From the NCBI GenBank assembly GCA_009380075.1, contig WHSO01000019.1:1-47763 (forward strand): a DNA stretch of 47,763 nt, written 5' to 3'. Positions 6,264 through 17,308 of the stretch are shown piece after piece. How positions within the stretch are numbered: the first letter of the stretch is position 1; the number at the start of each line of letters is the position of its first letter. Source of the stretch: Alphaproteobacteria bacterium (GTDB lineage Bacteria; Pseudomonadota; Alphaproteobacteria; SMXQ01). Under the pieces are notes generated by a model, which was not told the DNA's origin, did not search any database, and worked only from the letters and a program-made list of their open reading frames with translations. The translations under genes were made by a program, and so were the position numbers.

Positions 6264-8054
6264 ATGAGTGACACTTATCCAATCACCGATCATCATTTCG
6301 ATATCATCGTCGTCGGCGCTGGCGGCGCCGGGCTGCGGGCCACCCTCGGCATGACCGCCGCAGGGCTCAATACCGCCTGCATCACCAAGGTGTTCCCGAC
6401 CCGCAGCCATACCGTCGCCGCCCAGGGTGGGGTCGCCGCCGCGCTCGGCAATATCGAGCCCGACGACTGGCGCTTCCACATGTACGACACGGTCAAGGGC
6501 TCGGACTGGCTCGGCGACCAGGATGCCATCGAATACATGGTGCGGAATGCTGTCACCGCCGTGACCGAACTCGAGCATCTGGGCGTGCCGTTCTCGCGCA
6601 CAGCGGAAGGCAAGATCTACCAGCGCCCGTTCGGCGGCCATACGGTGAATTACGGCGAGAAACTCGCACACCGCGCCAACGCCGCCGCCGACCGCACCGG
6701 CCATGCCATCCTGCACACGCTGTACCAGCAGTGCCTGAAGCACAAGGCGCAATTCTTCATCGAATACTTCGCTATCGACCTGATCATGTCCGAGGACGGG
6801 CGCTGCCTCGGCGTCATGGCGTGGGACCTCGACGACGGCAGCCTCCACCGCTTCACCGCCGAAGTAACCGTGCTGGCGACGGGTGGGTACGGGCGCGCGT
6901 TTTTTTCCTGCACCTCGGCCCATACCTGCACCGGCGATGGAAACGGCATGGTGCTGCACGCGGGGCTTCCCCTCCAGGACATGGAGTTCGTCCAGTTCCA
7001 CCCCACCGGAATTTACGGGTCCGGGTGCCTGATCACCGAGGGCGCGCGCGGCGAGGGCGGCTACGTCACCAATTCCGAGGGCGAGCGCTTCATGGAACGT
7101 TATGCGCCGACGGTGAAGGACCTCGCCTCGCGCGACGTGGTCTCGCGATCCATGACCGTGGAAATCCGCGAAGGGCGCGGCGTCGGTCCCGACAAGGACC
7201 ACATCTACCTGCACCTGGAGCACCTCGACCCCGACCTCCTGCACGAACGCCTGCCCGGCATTTCCGAGACGGCGAAGATCTTTGCCGGGGTCGACGTGAC
7301 GAAGGAGCCGATCCCCGTCCTGCCGACGGTGCATTACAACATGGGCGGCATCCCGACCAACTACCATGGAGAGGTCATCAACCCGACCGCCGACGATCCC
7401 GACCGGGTGGTGCCGGGCCTGATGGCGATCGGGGAGGCGGCCTGCGTCTCCGTCCATGGCGCCAACCGGCTCGGTTGCAATTCGCTCCTCGACATCGTCG
7501 TGTTCGGCCGTGCTGCGGCGCTGCGGGCGGCGGAGGTGGTCAAGCCCGGCAGCCGCCGGCCGAGGCTGCCCAAGGATGCGGGGGAACAGGCCATCGCCCG
7601 CCTCGACCGTCTGCGCCACGCCGATGGTGCGCGCCTGACCAGTGAAATCCGGGTCGACATGCAGCGCACCATGCAGAACGACTGTGCCGTGTTCCGCACC
7701 TCCAAGGTGCTGGCGGACGGCTGCCGGAACATCGATCGCATCGCAGGGACCCTTGGCGACATCCGGGTCAACGATCGCTCGATGATCTGGAACTCCGACC
7801 TGGTCGAGGCGCTCGAGCTCGAGAACCTCATGGGCCAGGCGGTGGTCACGATGCATTCGGCGGAGGCCCGGCACGAAAGCCGGGGCGCCCATGCCCACGA
7901 GGACTACCCGAAGCGAGACGACGAAAACTGGATGAAGCATTCGGTAGCGTATCTCGACGGCACCAGCGACATCCGGCTCGTCTACCGTCCGGTGCATCTC
8001 AAGACGCTCAGCGACGACATCGAAACCATCCCGCCCAAGGAGCGGGTGTACTAA
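6264..8054 (+). CDS. sdhA: succinate dehydrogenase flavoprotein subunit
   Basis: Catalytic FAD subunit that oxidises succinate to fumarate on the cytoplasmic face of complex II. The 596-residue protein has the FAD-binding motif [13 protein letters not shown] (about residues 14-26) and the covalent flavin His at residue 49 in [11 protein letters not shown]. Substrate-side segments include [23 protein letters not shown], and [10 protein letters not shown] and [21 protein letters not shown] are the capping and FAD segments. The C-terminus ends in YRPVHLKTL...IPPKERVY, usual for alphaproteobacteria. Normally sdhB follows directly; here an AT-richer gene lies between them. An AAGGAG at 8038-8043 within the last codons may be the original ribosome site of sdhB, now displaced (inference). 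Confidence 0.98.
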   Translation: MSDTYPITDHHFDIIVVGAGGAGLRATLGMTAAGLNTACITKVFPTRSHTVAAQGGVAAALGNIEPDDWRFHMYDTVKGSDWLGDQDAIEYMVRNAVTAVTELEHLGVPFSRTAEGKIYQRPFGGHTVNYGEKLAHRANAAADRTGHAILHTLYQQCLKHKAQFFIEYFAIDLIMSEDGRCLGVMAWDLDDGSLHRFTAEVTVLATGGYGRAFFSCTSAHTCTGDGNGMVLHAGLPLQDMEFVQFHPTGIYGSGCLITEGARGEGGYVTNSEGERFMERYAPTVKDLASRDVVSRSMTVEIREGRGVGPDKDHIYLHLEHLDPDLLHERLPGISETAKIFAGVDVTKEPIPVLPTVHYNMGGIPTNYHGEVINPTADDPDRVVPGLMAIGEAACVSVHGANRLGCNSLLDIVVFGRAAALRAAEVVKPGSRRPRLPKDAGEQAIARLDRLRHADGARLTSEIRVDMQRTMQNDCAVFRTSKVLADGCRNIDRIAGTLGDIRVNDRSMIWNSDLVEALELENLMGQAVVTMHSAEARHESRGAHAHEDYPKRDDENWMKHSVAYLDGTSDIRLVYRPVHLKTLSDDIETIPPKERVY

Positions 8055-8062
8055 GTGCTGTG

Positions 8063-9007
8063 ATGTCTGCGGCACCAATGAAACATTTGGAACGCCGGTA
8101 CAATTCCAAACTGATTCAGCAGTTACCCCTATACCCTCATGTTGATTTCGATATGACTCTTTCGACTGAGTGGTGGCCGGTTGGCGTAAGCGCGAGATAC
8201 CACGATGAATTTATTCGTAGGGTGGCAGCAGGCGCATCTTCCGCGTTGTTGAACATTAGTTCTGTTGATTACGTTTTGAAGCGCTACGTAAAGCAAATTT
8301 CGTATGATGCTAACGTTCCCGACCGTCTCGATTTTCGCATCTCTGATTGTGTTAGAGAGCTTTCTGGAAGTATCGATAATGCCGTTCGCGGATTTGGTGA
8401 TAGAAATGATCAACCAGTTGGCGAATTCATGTCGGAAGTGACGTTCGTTCGCCTGGTCTTCGCTTTCAGTGCAATGCTGACACTTTCAAATAGGGGCTAC
8501 TTATATGAGACAGCGGCTGTTGCCCGTATGGCTCTTGAGCAGATCGCTTGGGCTTTTGTCGCAAAAAGTCACCATTCGTATGAGGTAGTACGAAATTTAT
8601 CGGCAACCCACTCCATCGGGAGGTTGAAGGTCGTTTATCCTACTGCTGGTAGATACTATCACTGGCTGTCAGAACATTCGCATTGGGCTTACAACGCACA
8701 TGTGAAGACACTCTCTTCAAGTGAAGGGTTGATTAAGGCATTGGGTGCGTCTTGCGGGTATAAGGCAGCTTCGCTTTTAGCCACTCTCATTTGTTTAGAT
8801 TGTTGCTTGGCGGCTTTCGAAGCGGTCTTTGGTGACAAAGTTGCGAAGTTTCATGTGCTGAAGCGCCTCAAAAGTGGAGGCTATGAAATTAAGCGTCGTC
8901 GTAGAACACTAGCTTTGTTCAATGAAGTTTTGCGCCTTAGTAAGTCTGTTCAGGAAATCAAAGGGTTGAAACCATTGATGCCAGTCACAATGTCGATTAA
9001 AGGATAG
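8063..9007 (+). CDS. hypothetical protein of foreign composition inserted between sdhA and sdhB
   Basis: A 314-residue protein I do not recognise. It begins 8 bases after the sdhA stop; a GTG lies directly before the ATG at 8063, and an ATG at 8080 is also possible. Base composition differs sharply from its neighbours: 8281-8340 has 28 G+C of 60, against 43 of 60 in sdhB at 9241-9300. Codon use is correspondingly rich in A- and T-ending codons. The sequence is mixed alpha-helical without a signal peptide. Features are an Arg-Leu-Val-Phe-Ala-Phe helix at about residue 130, an [15 protein letters not shown] helix, a [12 protein letters not shown] motif with several His/Trp, a hydrophobic Cys-containing helix ([18 protein letters not shown]) and a basic KRRRR patch. 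The His-rich motif recalls the loosely defined DUF5677-like group, but that is a weak impression. The frame is intact over 945 bases, arguing for a functional acquired gene. Confidence 0.8.
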   Translation: MSAAPMKHLERRYNSKLIQQLPLYPHVDFDMTLSTEWWPVGVSARYHDEFIRRVAAGASSALLNISSVDYVLKRYVKQISYDANVPDRLDFRISDCVRELSGSIDNAVRGFGDRNDQPVGEFMSEVTFVRLVFAFSAMLTLSNRGYLYETAAVARMALEQIAWAFVAKSHHSYEVVRNLSATHSIGRLKVVYPTAGRYYHWLSEHSHWAYNAHVKTLSSSEGLIKALGASCGYKAASLLATLICLDCCLAAFEAVFGDKVAKFHVLKRLKSGGYEIKRRRRTLALFNEVLRLSKSVQEIKGLKPLMPVTMSIKG

Positions 9008-9012
9008 TATTC

Positions 9013-9789
9013 ATGGCCGAGTTCACCCTGCCGAAGAACTCCCGGGTCGAGAAGGGCAAGACCTTCAAGGCGCCGGACGGCGCTACGAACGTCAGGACCT
9101 TCCAGGTCTACCGCTGGGATCCGGACAGCGCCAACAACCCGCGCATCGATTCCTACGAGGTCGACCTCGACGCCTGCGGGCCGATGGTCCTCGATGCGCT
9201 GATCAAGATCAAGAATGAGGTCGACTCGACCCTGACCTTCCGACGCTCCTGCCGCGAGGGCGTGTGCGGCTCCTGCGCCATGAACGTGGACGGCACCAAC
9301 ACACTGTCCTGCACCAAGCCGATCGAGGACATCAAGGGCGCCGCCAACGTTTACCCGCTGCCCCACTTGCCGGTGGTCAAGGACCTGGTGCCGGACCTGT
9401 CGATCCCCTATGCGCAATACGCCGCGATCGAACCCTGGCTCAAGACGGAGAACCCGGCGCCCACCGGCGAACGCCTGCAGAGCCCCGAAGAACGCAAGCA
9501 ACTCGACGGGTTGTGGGAATGCATCCTGTGCTTCTGCTGCACGACGTCCTGCCCGAGCTACTGGTGGAACGGGGAGCGCTTCCTCGGTCCGGCGGTGCTG
9601 CTGCAGTCCTACCGCTGGATCGCCGATTCGCGCGACGAGCACACCGGCGAGCGGCTGGACGCGCTGGAAGACCCCTTCCGCCTGTACCGCTGCCACACGA
9701 TCATGAACTGCACCGACACCTGCCCCAAGAGCCTCAACCCGGCCAAGGCCATCGGAGAAATCAAGAAGTTGATGGTGGAGCGTAAATAG
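9013..9789 (+). CDS. sdhB: succinate dehydrogenase iron-sulfur subunit
   Basis: Carries electrons from SdhA to ubiquinone through three iron-sulfur clusters. The 258-residue protein has the [2Fe-2S] cysteines at 80, 85, 88 and 100 ([12 protein letters not shown] ... LSC). The [4Fe-4S]/[3Fe-4S] cysteines are at 170, 173, 176 and 180 ([11 protein letters not shown]) and at 227, 233 and 237 ([11 protein letters not shown]). The first nine residues AEFTLPKNS are typical of alphaproteobacterial SdhB. The current ribosome site is AAAGGA just before the ATG at 9013, within the last codons of the inserted gene, so its expression now depends on read-through across that gene or on a promoter inside it. 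Confidence 0.98.
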   Translation: MAEFTLPKNSRVEKGKTFKAPDGATNVRTFQVYRWDPDSANNPRIDSYEVDLDACGPMVLDALIKIKNEVDSTLTFRRSCREGVCGSCAMNVDGTNTLSCTKPIEDIKGAANVYPLPHLPVVKDLVPDLSIPYAQYAAIEPWLKTENPAPTGERLQSPEERKQLDGLWECILCFCCTTSCPSYWWNGERFLGPAVLLQSYRWIADSRDEHTGERLDALEDPFRLYRCHTIMNCTDTCPKSLNPAKAIGEIKKLMVERK

Positions 9790-9860
9790 CGCTTCCGCGC
9801 TTCACGGGCGGGCCTGTGCTCCGCGGACGGGCATGATCACGGTACCACAGGGAGACTGCT

Positions 9861-10571
9861 ATGACCGAAACGGTTGCCATTCCCATATCGGACGGCGCGA
9901 CGATGGACGCTGAAATGGTTGCGCCGAAGAACGGCCCGGCGCCCGGCATCCTCATCATTCCGGCCATCTTCGGGATCGATGACGGCGTGCGCGGCATCAT
10001 GACCGCGTGGGCCGCGCGCGGTTGCGTCGTACTGGCGGTGGACAGCTTCCATCGCTCGATTCCCGGCACCATGGGCCGCGACGACGCGGGTCGCGAAAAG
10101 GCGCAGAAGCGTTACGCGGAATTCGATGCCGAACAAGGCGTGAAAGACTTTGCCGAGGCGGTCGCATGGCTCCGCAAGGATCCGCGGTGCAACGGCAAGG
10201 TGGTGGTGTTCGGCTACTGCTTCGGCGGGCGCTACGCCTTCCTCGCCGCGGCACGCGGACTCGCCGACGGCGCGGTGTCGTTCCACGGCACCAAGATCGG
10301 CCTCAACCTGGACGAGGCGAAGAACGTGTGCCGCCCGCTCTCGATCCATGTCGGCGACAAGGACGGATCGATCCCGATGAGCGAGGTCGAGGCCACGCGG
10401 GACGCCCTGGCGGGTAACCCGCTGGCCGAAGTCCATGTCTACCCCGGCTGCGTCCACGGCTTCACCGGCAAGGGGCGGCCGTCCTTCGACGCGGGCGCCG
10501 ACGCCGCATCGACGGCGGCGGCGGAACGCCTGATCCGGTCCATCACGCCACCGGCGACCGTGCCCGCCTGA
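9861..10571 (+). CDS. dienelactone hydrolase family protein
   Basis: A 236-residue cytosolic alpha/beta hydrolase of the carboxymethylenebutenolidase family. The nucleophile is Cys120 in GYCFGG, the hallmark separating these enzymes from serine hydrolases. His199 in YPGCVHGF and an Asp in HVGDKDGSIP (166 or 168) complete the triad. True dienelactone hydrolases act in chlorocatechol breakdown, but no such pathway genes are here, so a general hydrolase is likelier. The ATG at 9861 has GGGAG a few bases upstream. It is 71 bases after sdhB and 140 before the next gene on the same strand; co-transcription is possible. Confidence 0.88.
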   Translation: MTETVAIPISDGATMDAEMVAPKNGPAPGILIIPAIFGIDDGVRGIMTAWAARGCVVLAVDSFHRSIPGTMGRDDAGREKAQKRYAEFDAEQGVKDFAEAVAWLRKDPRCNGKVVVFGYCFGGRYAFLAAARGLADGAVSFHGTKIGLNLDEAKNVCRPLSIHVGDKDGSIPMSEVEATRDALAGNPLAEVHVYPGCVHGFTGKGRPSFDAGADAASTAAAERLIRSITPPATVPA

Positions 10572-10711
10572 TGGACGGTTTGTGATCGCGCTCGCCTTCC
10601 GTGCCGTCGAGGTGTCTTGCGTCCGGGCACGCCATCTCCAACAATAGCCCGGGTGCGCCGTTGCCTCGGCAACAGCCGGGGCGGTGGCGCGAGCGCGCAA
10701 AGGGGTCAAAA

Positions 10712-11803
10712 ATGAACGACCGTTCCAACGTCAATTCTGTGCTGTTCCTGGGTCCCGCTGACGTCAAGGACGTCATCGCCATGAAGGAGGCGATCGACCT
10801 CGTCGAAGAGGGCTACGCCGGCGCGGTCCGATTCCCCATCATCAACGCGCCCCGGCGGCGGGTGCATTCCCCGGACGGCGTCCGGGTCTCGAACTTCCCC
10901 GGCGGAATCGATTCGCTCGGCGTCATCGGCTCGTTGACCCGGGCGGAATCGGTCAGCCACGATCCGAAGAATCAGGTCTATCCCTACCGCGAACACCCTG
11001 TGTACCTGCTGTGGGATTCGAAGACGAGCCACCTCACATCCATCATCGTCGGGGAAATTACCGACAAGCGTGTCGGCTTCTCTTCCGTGATGGCGTTGCG
11101 CACCGCGGCGACCACGGGTGTCGGCATCCGTCACCTGGCGCGCAAGGATTCCGAAATCTGCGGCGTCTACGGCACCGGCGGCCAGGCGCTGCATAAGGTG
11201 CTCGCCTGCCAGGAGGAGCGGAAGATCCGCAAGTACCGCATCTATTCGCGCAACCCGGAAAACCGCCGCGCCTTTATCGAAAAGCTGCAGCCCCTGGTGG
11301 ACGCCGAATTCGAGAACCTCGATGACCCGCGCGAGGTCTGCCGCGGCGCCGACATCGTTATCTGCGCCACCAATTCCAACGTGCCGGTGTTCGACGGCGA
11401 CTGGCTGGAACCAGGCCAGCACGTCGTCACCGTCGTCGGTTCGAACAACGCGCTGGTGCAGGGCGGTTGGCTTGAAAGCGGCCGGCGGGAAAACGACGAC
11501 CGCACCTGCGAGCGGGCGGATGTCATCGTCACCAACTGGCGTGAATCGGTAGTGCAGGACCAGCAGGCCGGGCTTATCGAGCCCCTGAACAAGGGCGTCA
11601 TCACCTGGGACAGGATCGTCGAACTGGGCGAGATCATTACCGGCACGCACCCCGGTCGCACATCGGACGATCAGATCACCTATCACGCCAACAACAACGG
11701 GACGGCGGCTTCCGATCTTGCCATCGCCCAGCGGGTCTTCGACAAATGCCGAGCCCTGGGCCGGGGAGTCAAGCTCGAGCTGCCGGTGCCGGGAACCCAG
11801 TAA
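10712..11803 (+). CDS. ornithine cyclodeaminase / mu-crystallin family NAD(P)-dependent enzyme
   Basis: Family members include ornithine cyclodeaminase, alanine dehydrogenase and ketimine reductases. The 363-residue protein has the early MKEAIDLVEEGYAGAV helix, an Arg-rich substrate segment (APRRRVHSPDGVRV), the LRTAATTGVGIRHLARKD linker and the nucleotide-binding strand ICGVYGTGGQALHKVLA, a GxGGQA variant of GxGxQA. ADIVICATNSNVPVFDGDWLEPGQHVVTVVGSN is the typical second half of the domain. The start at 10712 has AAAGGGG at 10699-10705; the open frame extends to 10601 but lacks a ribosome site. The PYREHPVYLLWDSKTSHLTSII segment differs from canonical ornithine cyclodeaminase, so the substrate is open. 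A small stem (GTTGC/GCAAC, 10660-10673) lies upstream. Confidence 0.85.
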   Translation: MNDRSNVNSVLFLGPADVKDVIAMKEAIDLVEEGYAGAVRFPIINAPRRRVHSPDGVRVSNFPGGIDSLGVIGSLTRAESVSHDPKNQVYPYREHPVYLLWDSKTSHLTSIIVGEITDKRVGFSSVMALRTAATTGVGIRHLARKDSEICGVYGTGGQALHKVLACQEERKIRKYRIYSRNPENRRAFIEKLQPLVDAEFENLDDPREVCRGADIVICATNSNVPVFDGDWLEPGQHVVTVVGSNNALVQGGWLESGRRENDDRTCERADVIVTNWRESVVQDQQAGLIEPLNKGVITWDRIVELGEIITGTHPGRTSDDQITYHANNNGTAASDLAIAQRVFDKCRALGRGVKLELPVPGTQ

Positions 11804-11859
11804 CCCAGGCGCTGGACGTCCGGCCGCGACAGAACCGAGGCGGGCGCCGACCCCCGACC

Positions 11860-13008
11860 ATGACCGACAGTCCGCTTTCGCTGTATCGTGCCGAGATCGC
11901 CGCCGGTCGTCTTGTTCGTGATCCTGTCCAGGCGCTGGCGGTGGAAAAGCTCGAGAGCCTGTTCCATGCGCTCGCGCATTACCGGCCGGGCAGGGCCGGC
12001 GGCTGGAAGGCGCGCCTTGGCCTTGCCCGCCGCGAGGAGACCCCGCCCCAGGGGCTTTACCTCTACGGCGGCGTCGGGCGCGGCAAGTCGATGCTGATGG
12101 ACCTGTTCTTCGGCGTCGTCGCGGTGCCCGGCGGCGCCAAGCGCCGGGTGCATTTCCACGCCTTCATGCTCGAGATTCACGACCGCCTCCACGCCTGGCG
12201 GCGGGCCAGCCGGGACGCGCGGGAGAGCGACCCCTTGCCCCGGATCGCCCGGGACGTGAGCCGGAATGCGGTGCTGATCTGCTTCGACGAATTCCAGGTC
12301 ACCAACGTCGCCGACGCGATGATCCTTTCGCGCCTGTTCGAAGCATTGTTAGACCTCGGTGTCGTGGTGGTGACGACGTCGAACCGCGCACCGGACGACC
12401 TCTACCGGAACGGCCTCCAGCGCGAACGGTTCCTGCCGTTCATCGCGCTCCTCAAGCGGCGGCTCGACGTGCTGCACCTCGACGGCGAGCTCGATTACCG
12501 CCTGGCGCGCTTGCGCGACATGGACGTCTATTTTACCCCTGCGGACTCGGCGGCGGAGACGGCGCTCAACGCGGTGTTCCATCGGCTCGTCGACGACGCG
12601 GCAGGCGACGGCGCGACGCCCGCGTCCGTCACCTTGTCGGCCCAGGGGCGCGATATCCGGGTTCCCCTCGTGGCACGTGGCACCGCCCGCTTCACCTTCG
12701 AGGAACTGTGCGCCCGCCCCCTGGGCGCGGCCGATTACCTCGCCATCGCGCGCGAGTTCCATACCGTGATGATTTCGGGGATTCCGGCGATGGGGCCGGA
12801 AAGCCGCGACCGCGCCGCCCGCTTCGTCACCCTGATCGACGCGCTGTACGAGCATCGGGTGAAGCTGGTCTGCTCCGCCGATGCCCTGCCGCCGGCGCTC
12901 TACCCCGCCGGCGATGGGGCTTTCGAGTTCACCCGCACCGCCTCGCGGTTGATCGAGATGCAATCGAAGGAGTACAAAGCCCTACTCCATATGACCGGGG
13001 CCGGTTAA
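11860..13008 (+). CDS. zapE: ZapE/AFG1-type cell division ATPase
   Basis: A 382-residue AAA-type ATPase of the AFG1/ZapE family. In Escherichia coli ZapE associates with the Z-ring; in mitochondria AFG1 aids respiratory-complex quality control. The Walker A motif GGVGRGKS is at residues 70-77, Walker B reads LICFDEFQVTNVADAMIL, and the sensor region VVVTTSNRAPDDLYRNGLQRERFLPFI is the family's most conserved stretch. HTVMISGIPAM and FVTLIDALYEHRVKLVCSA complete the C-terminal signature. ATG at 11860; an upstream frame to 11746 overlaps the previous gene. Its place between sdh and mdh is common in Rhodospirillales. Confidence 0.94.
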   Translation: MTDSPLSLYRAEIAAGRLVRDPVQALAVEKLESLFHALAHYRPGRAGGWKARLGLARREETPPQGLYLYGGVGRGKSMLMDLFFGVVAVPGGAKRRVHFHAFMLEIHDRLHAWRRASRDARESDPLPRIARDVSRNAVLICFDEFQVTNVADAMILSRLFEALLDLGVVVVTTSNRAPDDLYRNGLQRERFLPFIALLKRRLDVLHLDGELDYRLARLRDMDVYFTPADSAAETALNAVFHRLVDDAAGDGATPASVTLSAQGRDIRVPLVARGTARFTFEELCARPLGAADYLAIAREFHTVMISGIPAMGPESRDRAARFVTLIDALYEHRVKLVCSADALPPALYPAGDGAFEFTRTASRLIEMQSKEYKALLHMTGAG

Positions 13009-13042
13009 TCACGGCCCGTCCACACCACCGATAGAGGCATCC

Positions 13043-13879
<837 letters not shown>

Positions 13880-14035
13880 CGCCCCATGGGTGCCGGACCG
13901 GGCGCGGGAAGGCCCGCCCTCATGGTTTCGGGGGCGGCGCCCAAGGCGCCGGCCCGCTTGCCCGCTGCCGGGATTCGGGCTAGTAACCAGCCCATTCCTT
14001 CTCCCAGACCGAACCCGTCCGTTGCCAAGGGGTAG

Positions 14036-15016
<981 letters not shown>

Positions 15017-15160
15017 GGCGTCAACTCCCTGTCACAATTGAATTTACTCGGCTTCCGGCCGGGTAACGGTTGCGAAAGGTTATCGGGGTGATACAGTAAC
15101 CATGCGTGGTAGCGTAAGGCCTGATCCGGCGGGCGGTAACCCCGGCAACAGTTGGCGATC

Positions 15161-16330
15161 ATGAACATTCACGAATACCAGGCCAAAGGCCTGCTCGCCA
15201 AATCAGGCGTTGCCGTTCCACGGGGCGGCGTCGCCTATACCCCGAAAGAGGCCGAACGTATCGCCAAGGACCTGGGCGGTTCCGTCTGGGTGGTCAAGGC
15301 CCAGATCCACGCCGGCGGCCGCGGCAAGGGCGGGGGTATCAAGGTCGTCAAGTCCCTCAAGGACGTACGGGACACGGCCAAGAAGATGATCGGCATGCGG
15401 CTGGTCACCCATCAGACCGGTCCCCAGGGCAAGGAAGTCAAGCGCGTCTATATCGAGGAAGGCTGCGCCATTGCGCGGGAGTTGTACCTCGGTATCCTCA
15501 TCGACCGCGCGACCGGCCGCGTCACGATCATGGCCTCGACCGAGGGTGGCGTGGAGATCGAGCAGGTCGCCGCCAGGTCGCCCGAAAAGATCCTGATGGT
15601 GGCGATCGATCCGGTCACCGGCATCCAGCCGTTTCATGCGCGCCGCCTTGCGTTCAGCCTTGGCCTCAAGGGGGACCAGGTCAGGAACGCAGTGCGGTTC
15701 ATCCTGTCGCTCTACGACGCGTTCATGTCTCTCGACGCGTCGCTGGCGGAGATCAACCCGCTGGTCGTTACCAAGCAGGGTGCCGTGATGGCGCTCGATG
15801 CCAAGATGAATTTCGACGACAACGCGCTGTTCCGCCACAAGGATATCCTGGAGCTGCGCGACGAGGACGAGGAAGACCCGGCCGAACTCAACGCCTCCAA
15901 GCACGACCTCAACTATATCAAGCTCGACGGCAACATCGGTTGCATGGTCAACGGCGCCGGTCTTGCCATGGCGACCATGGACATCATCAAGCTCTACGGG
16001 GGTTCGCCGGCGAATTTCCTCGATGTGGGCGGCGGCGCGACGCGCGAGCGCGTCGCCACGGCGTTCAAGCTGATCCTGTCCGACGCCAATGTCGAGGGCA
16101 TCCTCGTGAACATCTTCGGCGGCATCATGCGCTGCGACGTCATCGCCGAAGGCGTCGTCGCCGCGGCGCGCGAAGTCAGCCTTCACGTGCCCCTCGTCGT
16201 GCGTCTCGAAGGGACCAACGTGGAGCTGGGCAAGAAGATCCTGAACGAATCCGGCCTTGCCATCGTTTCGGCCGACAATCTCGCCGACGCCGCGGAAAAG
16301 ATCGTAAAACAGGTCAAAGAGGCCGAGTAA
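15161..16330 (+). CDS. sucC: succinyl-CoA synthetase beta subunit (ADP-forming)
   Basis: ATP-grasp subunit that binds nucleotide and succinate in conversion of succinyl-CoA to succinate with substrate-level phosphorylation. [22 protein letters not shown] is the classical start, so I chose the ATG at 15161 over the TTG three codons earlier. The 389-residue protein has [24 protein letters not shown] with magnesium ligands, [15 protein letters not shown] and the C-terminal [17 protein letters not shown] and [16 protein letters not shown] segments. Its stop shares one base with the sucD ATG (TAATG), so the subunits are translationally coupled. A weak promoter-like pair lies upstream but is not claimed. 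Confidence 0.97.
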   Translation: MNIHEYQAKGLLAKSGVAVPRGGVAYTPKEAERIAKDLGGSVWVVKAQIHAGGRGKGGGIKVVKSLKDVRDTAKKMIGMRLVTHQTGPQGKEVKRVYIEEGCAIARELYLGILIDRATGRVTIMASTEGGVEIEQVAARSPEKILMVAIDPVTGIQPFHARRLAFSLGLKGDQVRNAVRFILSLYDAFMSLDASLAEINPLVVTKQGAVMALDAKMNFDDNALFRHKDILELRDEDEEDPAELNASKHDLNYIKLDGNIGCMVNGAGLAMATMDIIKLYGGSPANFLDVGGGATRERVATAFKLILSDANVEGILVNIFGGIMRCDVIAEGVVAAAREVSLHVPLVVRLEGTNVELGKKILNESGLAIVSADNLADAAEKIVKQVKEAE

Positions 16331-17205
16331 TGGCGGTGCTGGTCGACAAGGAGACCAAGGTGATCTGCCAGGGCTTCACCGGCGCCCAGGGGACGTTCCA
16401 TTCGGAACAGGCCATCGCCTACGGCACAAAGATGGTCGGCGGCGTGACGCCGGGCAAGGGCGGATCGACCCACCTCGACCTGCCGGTCTTCGATACCGTC
16501 GCCGAAGCCGTGGAAAAAACCGGCGCCAATGCTGCGGTGATCTATGTGCCGCCGCCCTTCGCCGCCGACGCCATCCTCGAATCGATCGATTCGGAGGTGC
16601 CGCTCGTCGTCTGCATCACCGAGGGTATTCCCGTACTCGACATGGTCCGCGTCAAGCGCGCCCTCACGGGGTCCATGACCCGGCTGATCGGCCCCAACTG
16701 TCCCGGGATCATCACGCCGGATGAATGCAAGATCGGCATCATGCCGGGCCATATCCACTCGCGCGGCAAGGTAGGTATTGTCTCCCGCTCGGGAACGCTT
16801 ACGTATGAAGCGGTGGCGCAGACGACTGCCGCCGGGCTTGGCCAATCGACGTGTATCGGGATCGGGGGTGACCCCGTTAACGGCACCAATTTCGTTGAAT
16901 GCCTGGAAATGTTCCTGGCGGATGACGAAACCAAGGGCATTGTCATGATCGGCGAAATCGGGGGCTCGGCCGAGGAAGACGCGGCGGCCTTCTACAAGAA
17001 GGTCAAGAAAAGGAAGCCCATGGTGGGCTTCATTGCCGGCGTTACCGCGCCGCCGGGACGCCGGATGGGTCATGCCGGAGCGATCATCGCTGGCGGAAAG
17101 GGCGGCGCCGGCGACAAGATCGAGGCGATGAAGTCGGCCGGCGTCAAGGTTGCCGAATCCCCGGCGGCACTTGGCAGCACGATCGCGAAGGCCCTGAAAG
17201 GCTAA
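16330..17205 (+). CDS. sucD: succinyl-CoA synthetase alpha subunit
   Basis: CoA-binding, phosphohistidine-carrying partner of SucC. The 291-residue protein begins [28 protein letters not shown], with the CoA-site [10 protein letters not shown] motif, and continues [20 protein letters not shown] and the active-site His in [21 protein letters not shown] are diagnostic. The ATG at 16330 overlaps the sucC stop by one base. The gene is followed after about 100 bases by sucA on the same strand, linking succinyl-CoA production and use in one gene run. Confidence 0.97.
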   Translation: MAVLVDKETKVICQGFTGAQGTFHSEQAIAYGTKMVGGVTPGKGGSTHLDLPVFDTVAEAVEKTGANAAVIYVPPPFAADAILESIDSEVPLVVCITEGIPVLDMVRVKRALTGSMTRLIGPNCPGIITPDECKIGIMPGHIHSRGKVGIVSRSGTLTYEAVAQTTAAGLGQSTCIGIGGDPVNGTNFVECLEMFLADDETKGIVMIGEIGGSAEEDAAAFYKKVKKRKPMVGFIAGVTAPPGRRMGHAGAIIAGGKGGAGDKIEAMKSAGVKVAESPAALGSTIAKALKG

Positions 17206-17308
17206 ACAAATATTAGGTTTGGTTTGTTATCCGGATACCGGGTCCCGTAATGGTTTGCGGGGGGGCCGCCGGCATATCAGGAAGGGCGGCGGGACGCCGC
17301 TTCGCGCA

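Noticed and set aside
6237-8078. 613-codon minus-strand frame opposite sdhA
   Set aside because: Antisense shadow of a confirmed gene; His/Asp/Gly/Val-rich with no recognisable domain, as mirrored GC-rich codons produce.
10617-10645. Promoter-like TTGCGT...AACAAT with 17-base spacer before the cyclodeaminase-family gene
   Set aside because: Weak match; only suggestive.
10660-10673. GTTGC/GCAAC hairpin before the cyclodeaminase-family gene as part of the same RNA repeat family as 4128-4920
   Set aside because: It is single, its loop is CTCG, and flanking sequence shows no similarity to the hairpin region.
15070-15097. Promoter-like TTGCGA...TACAGT with 16-base spacer before sucC
   Set aside because: Two mismatches in each element; not distinguishable from chance.
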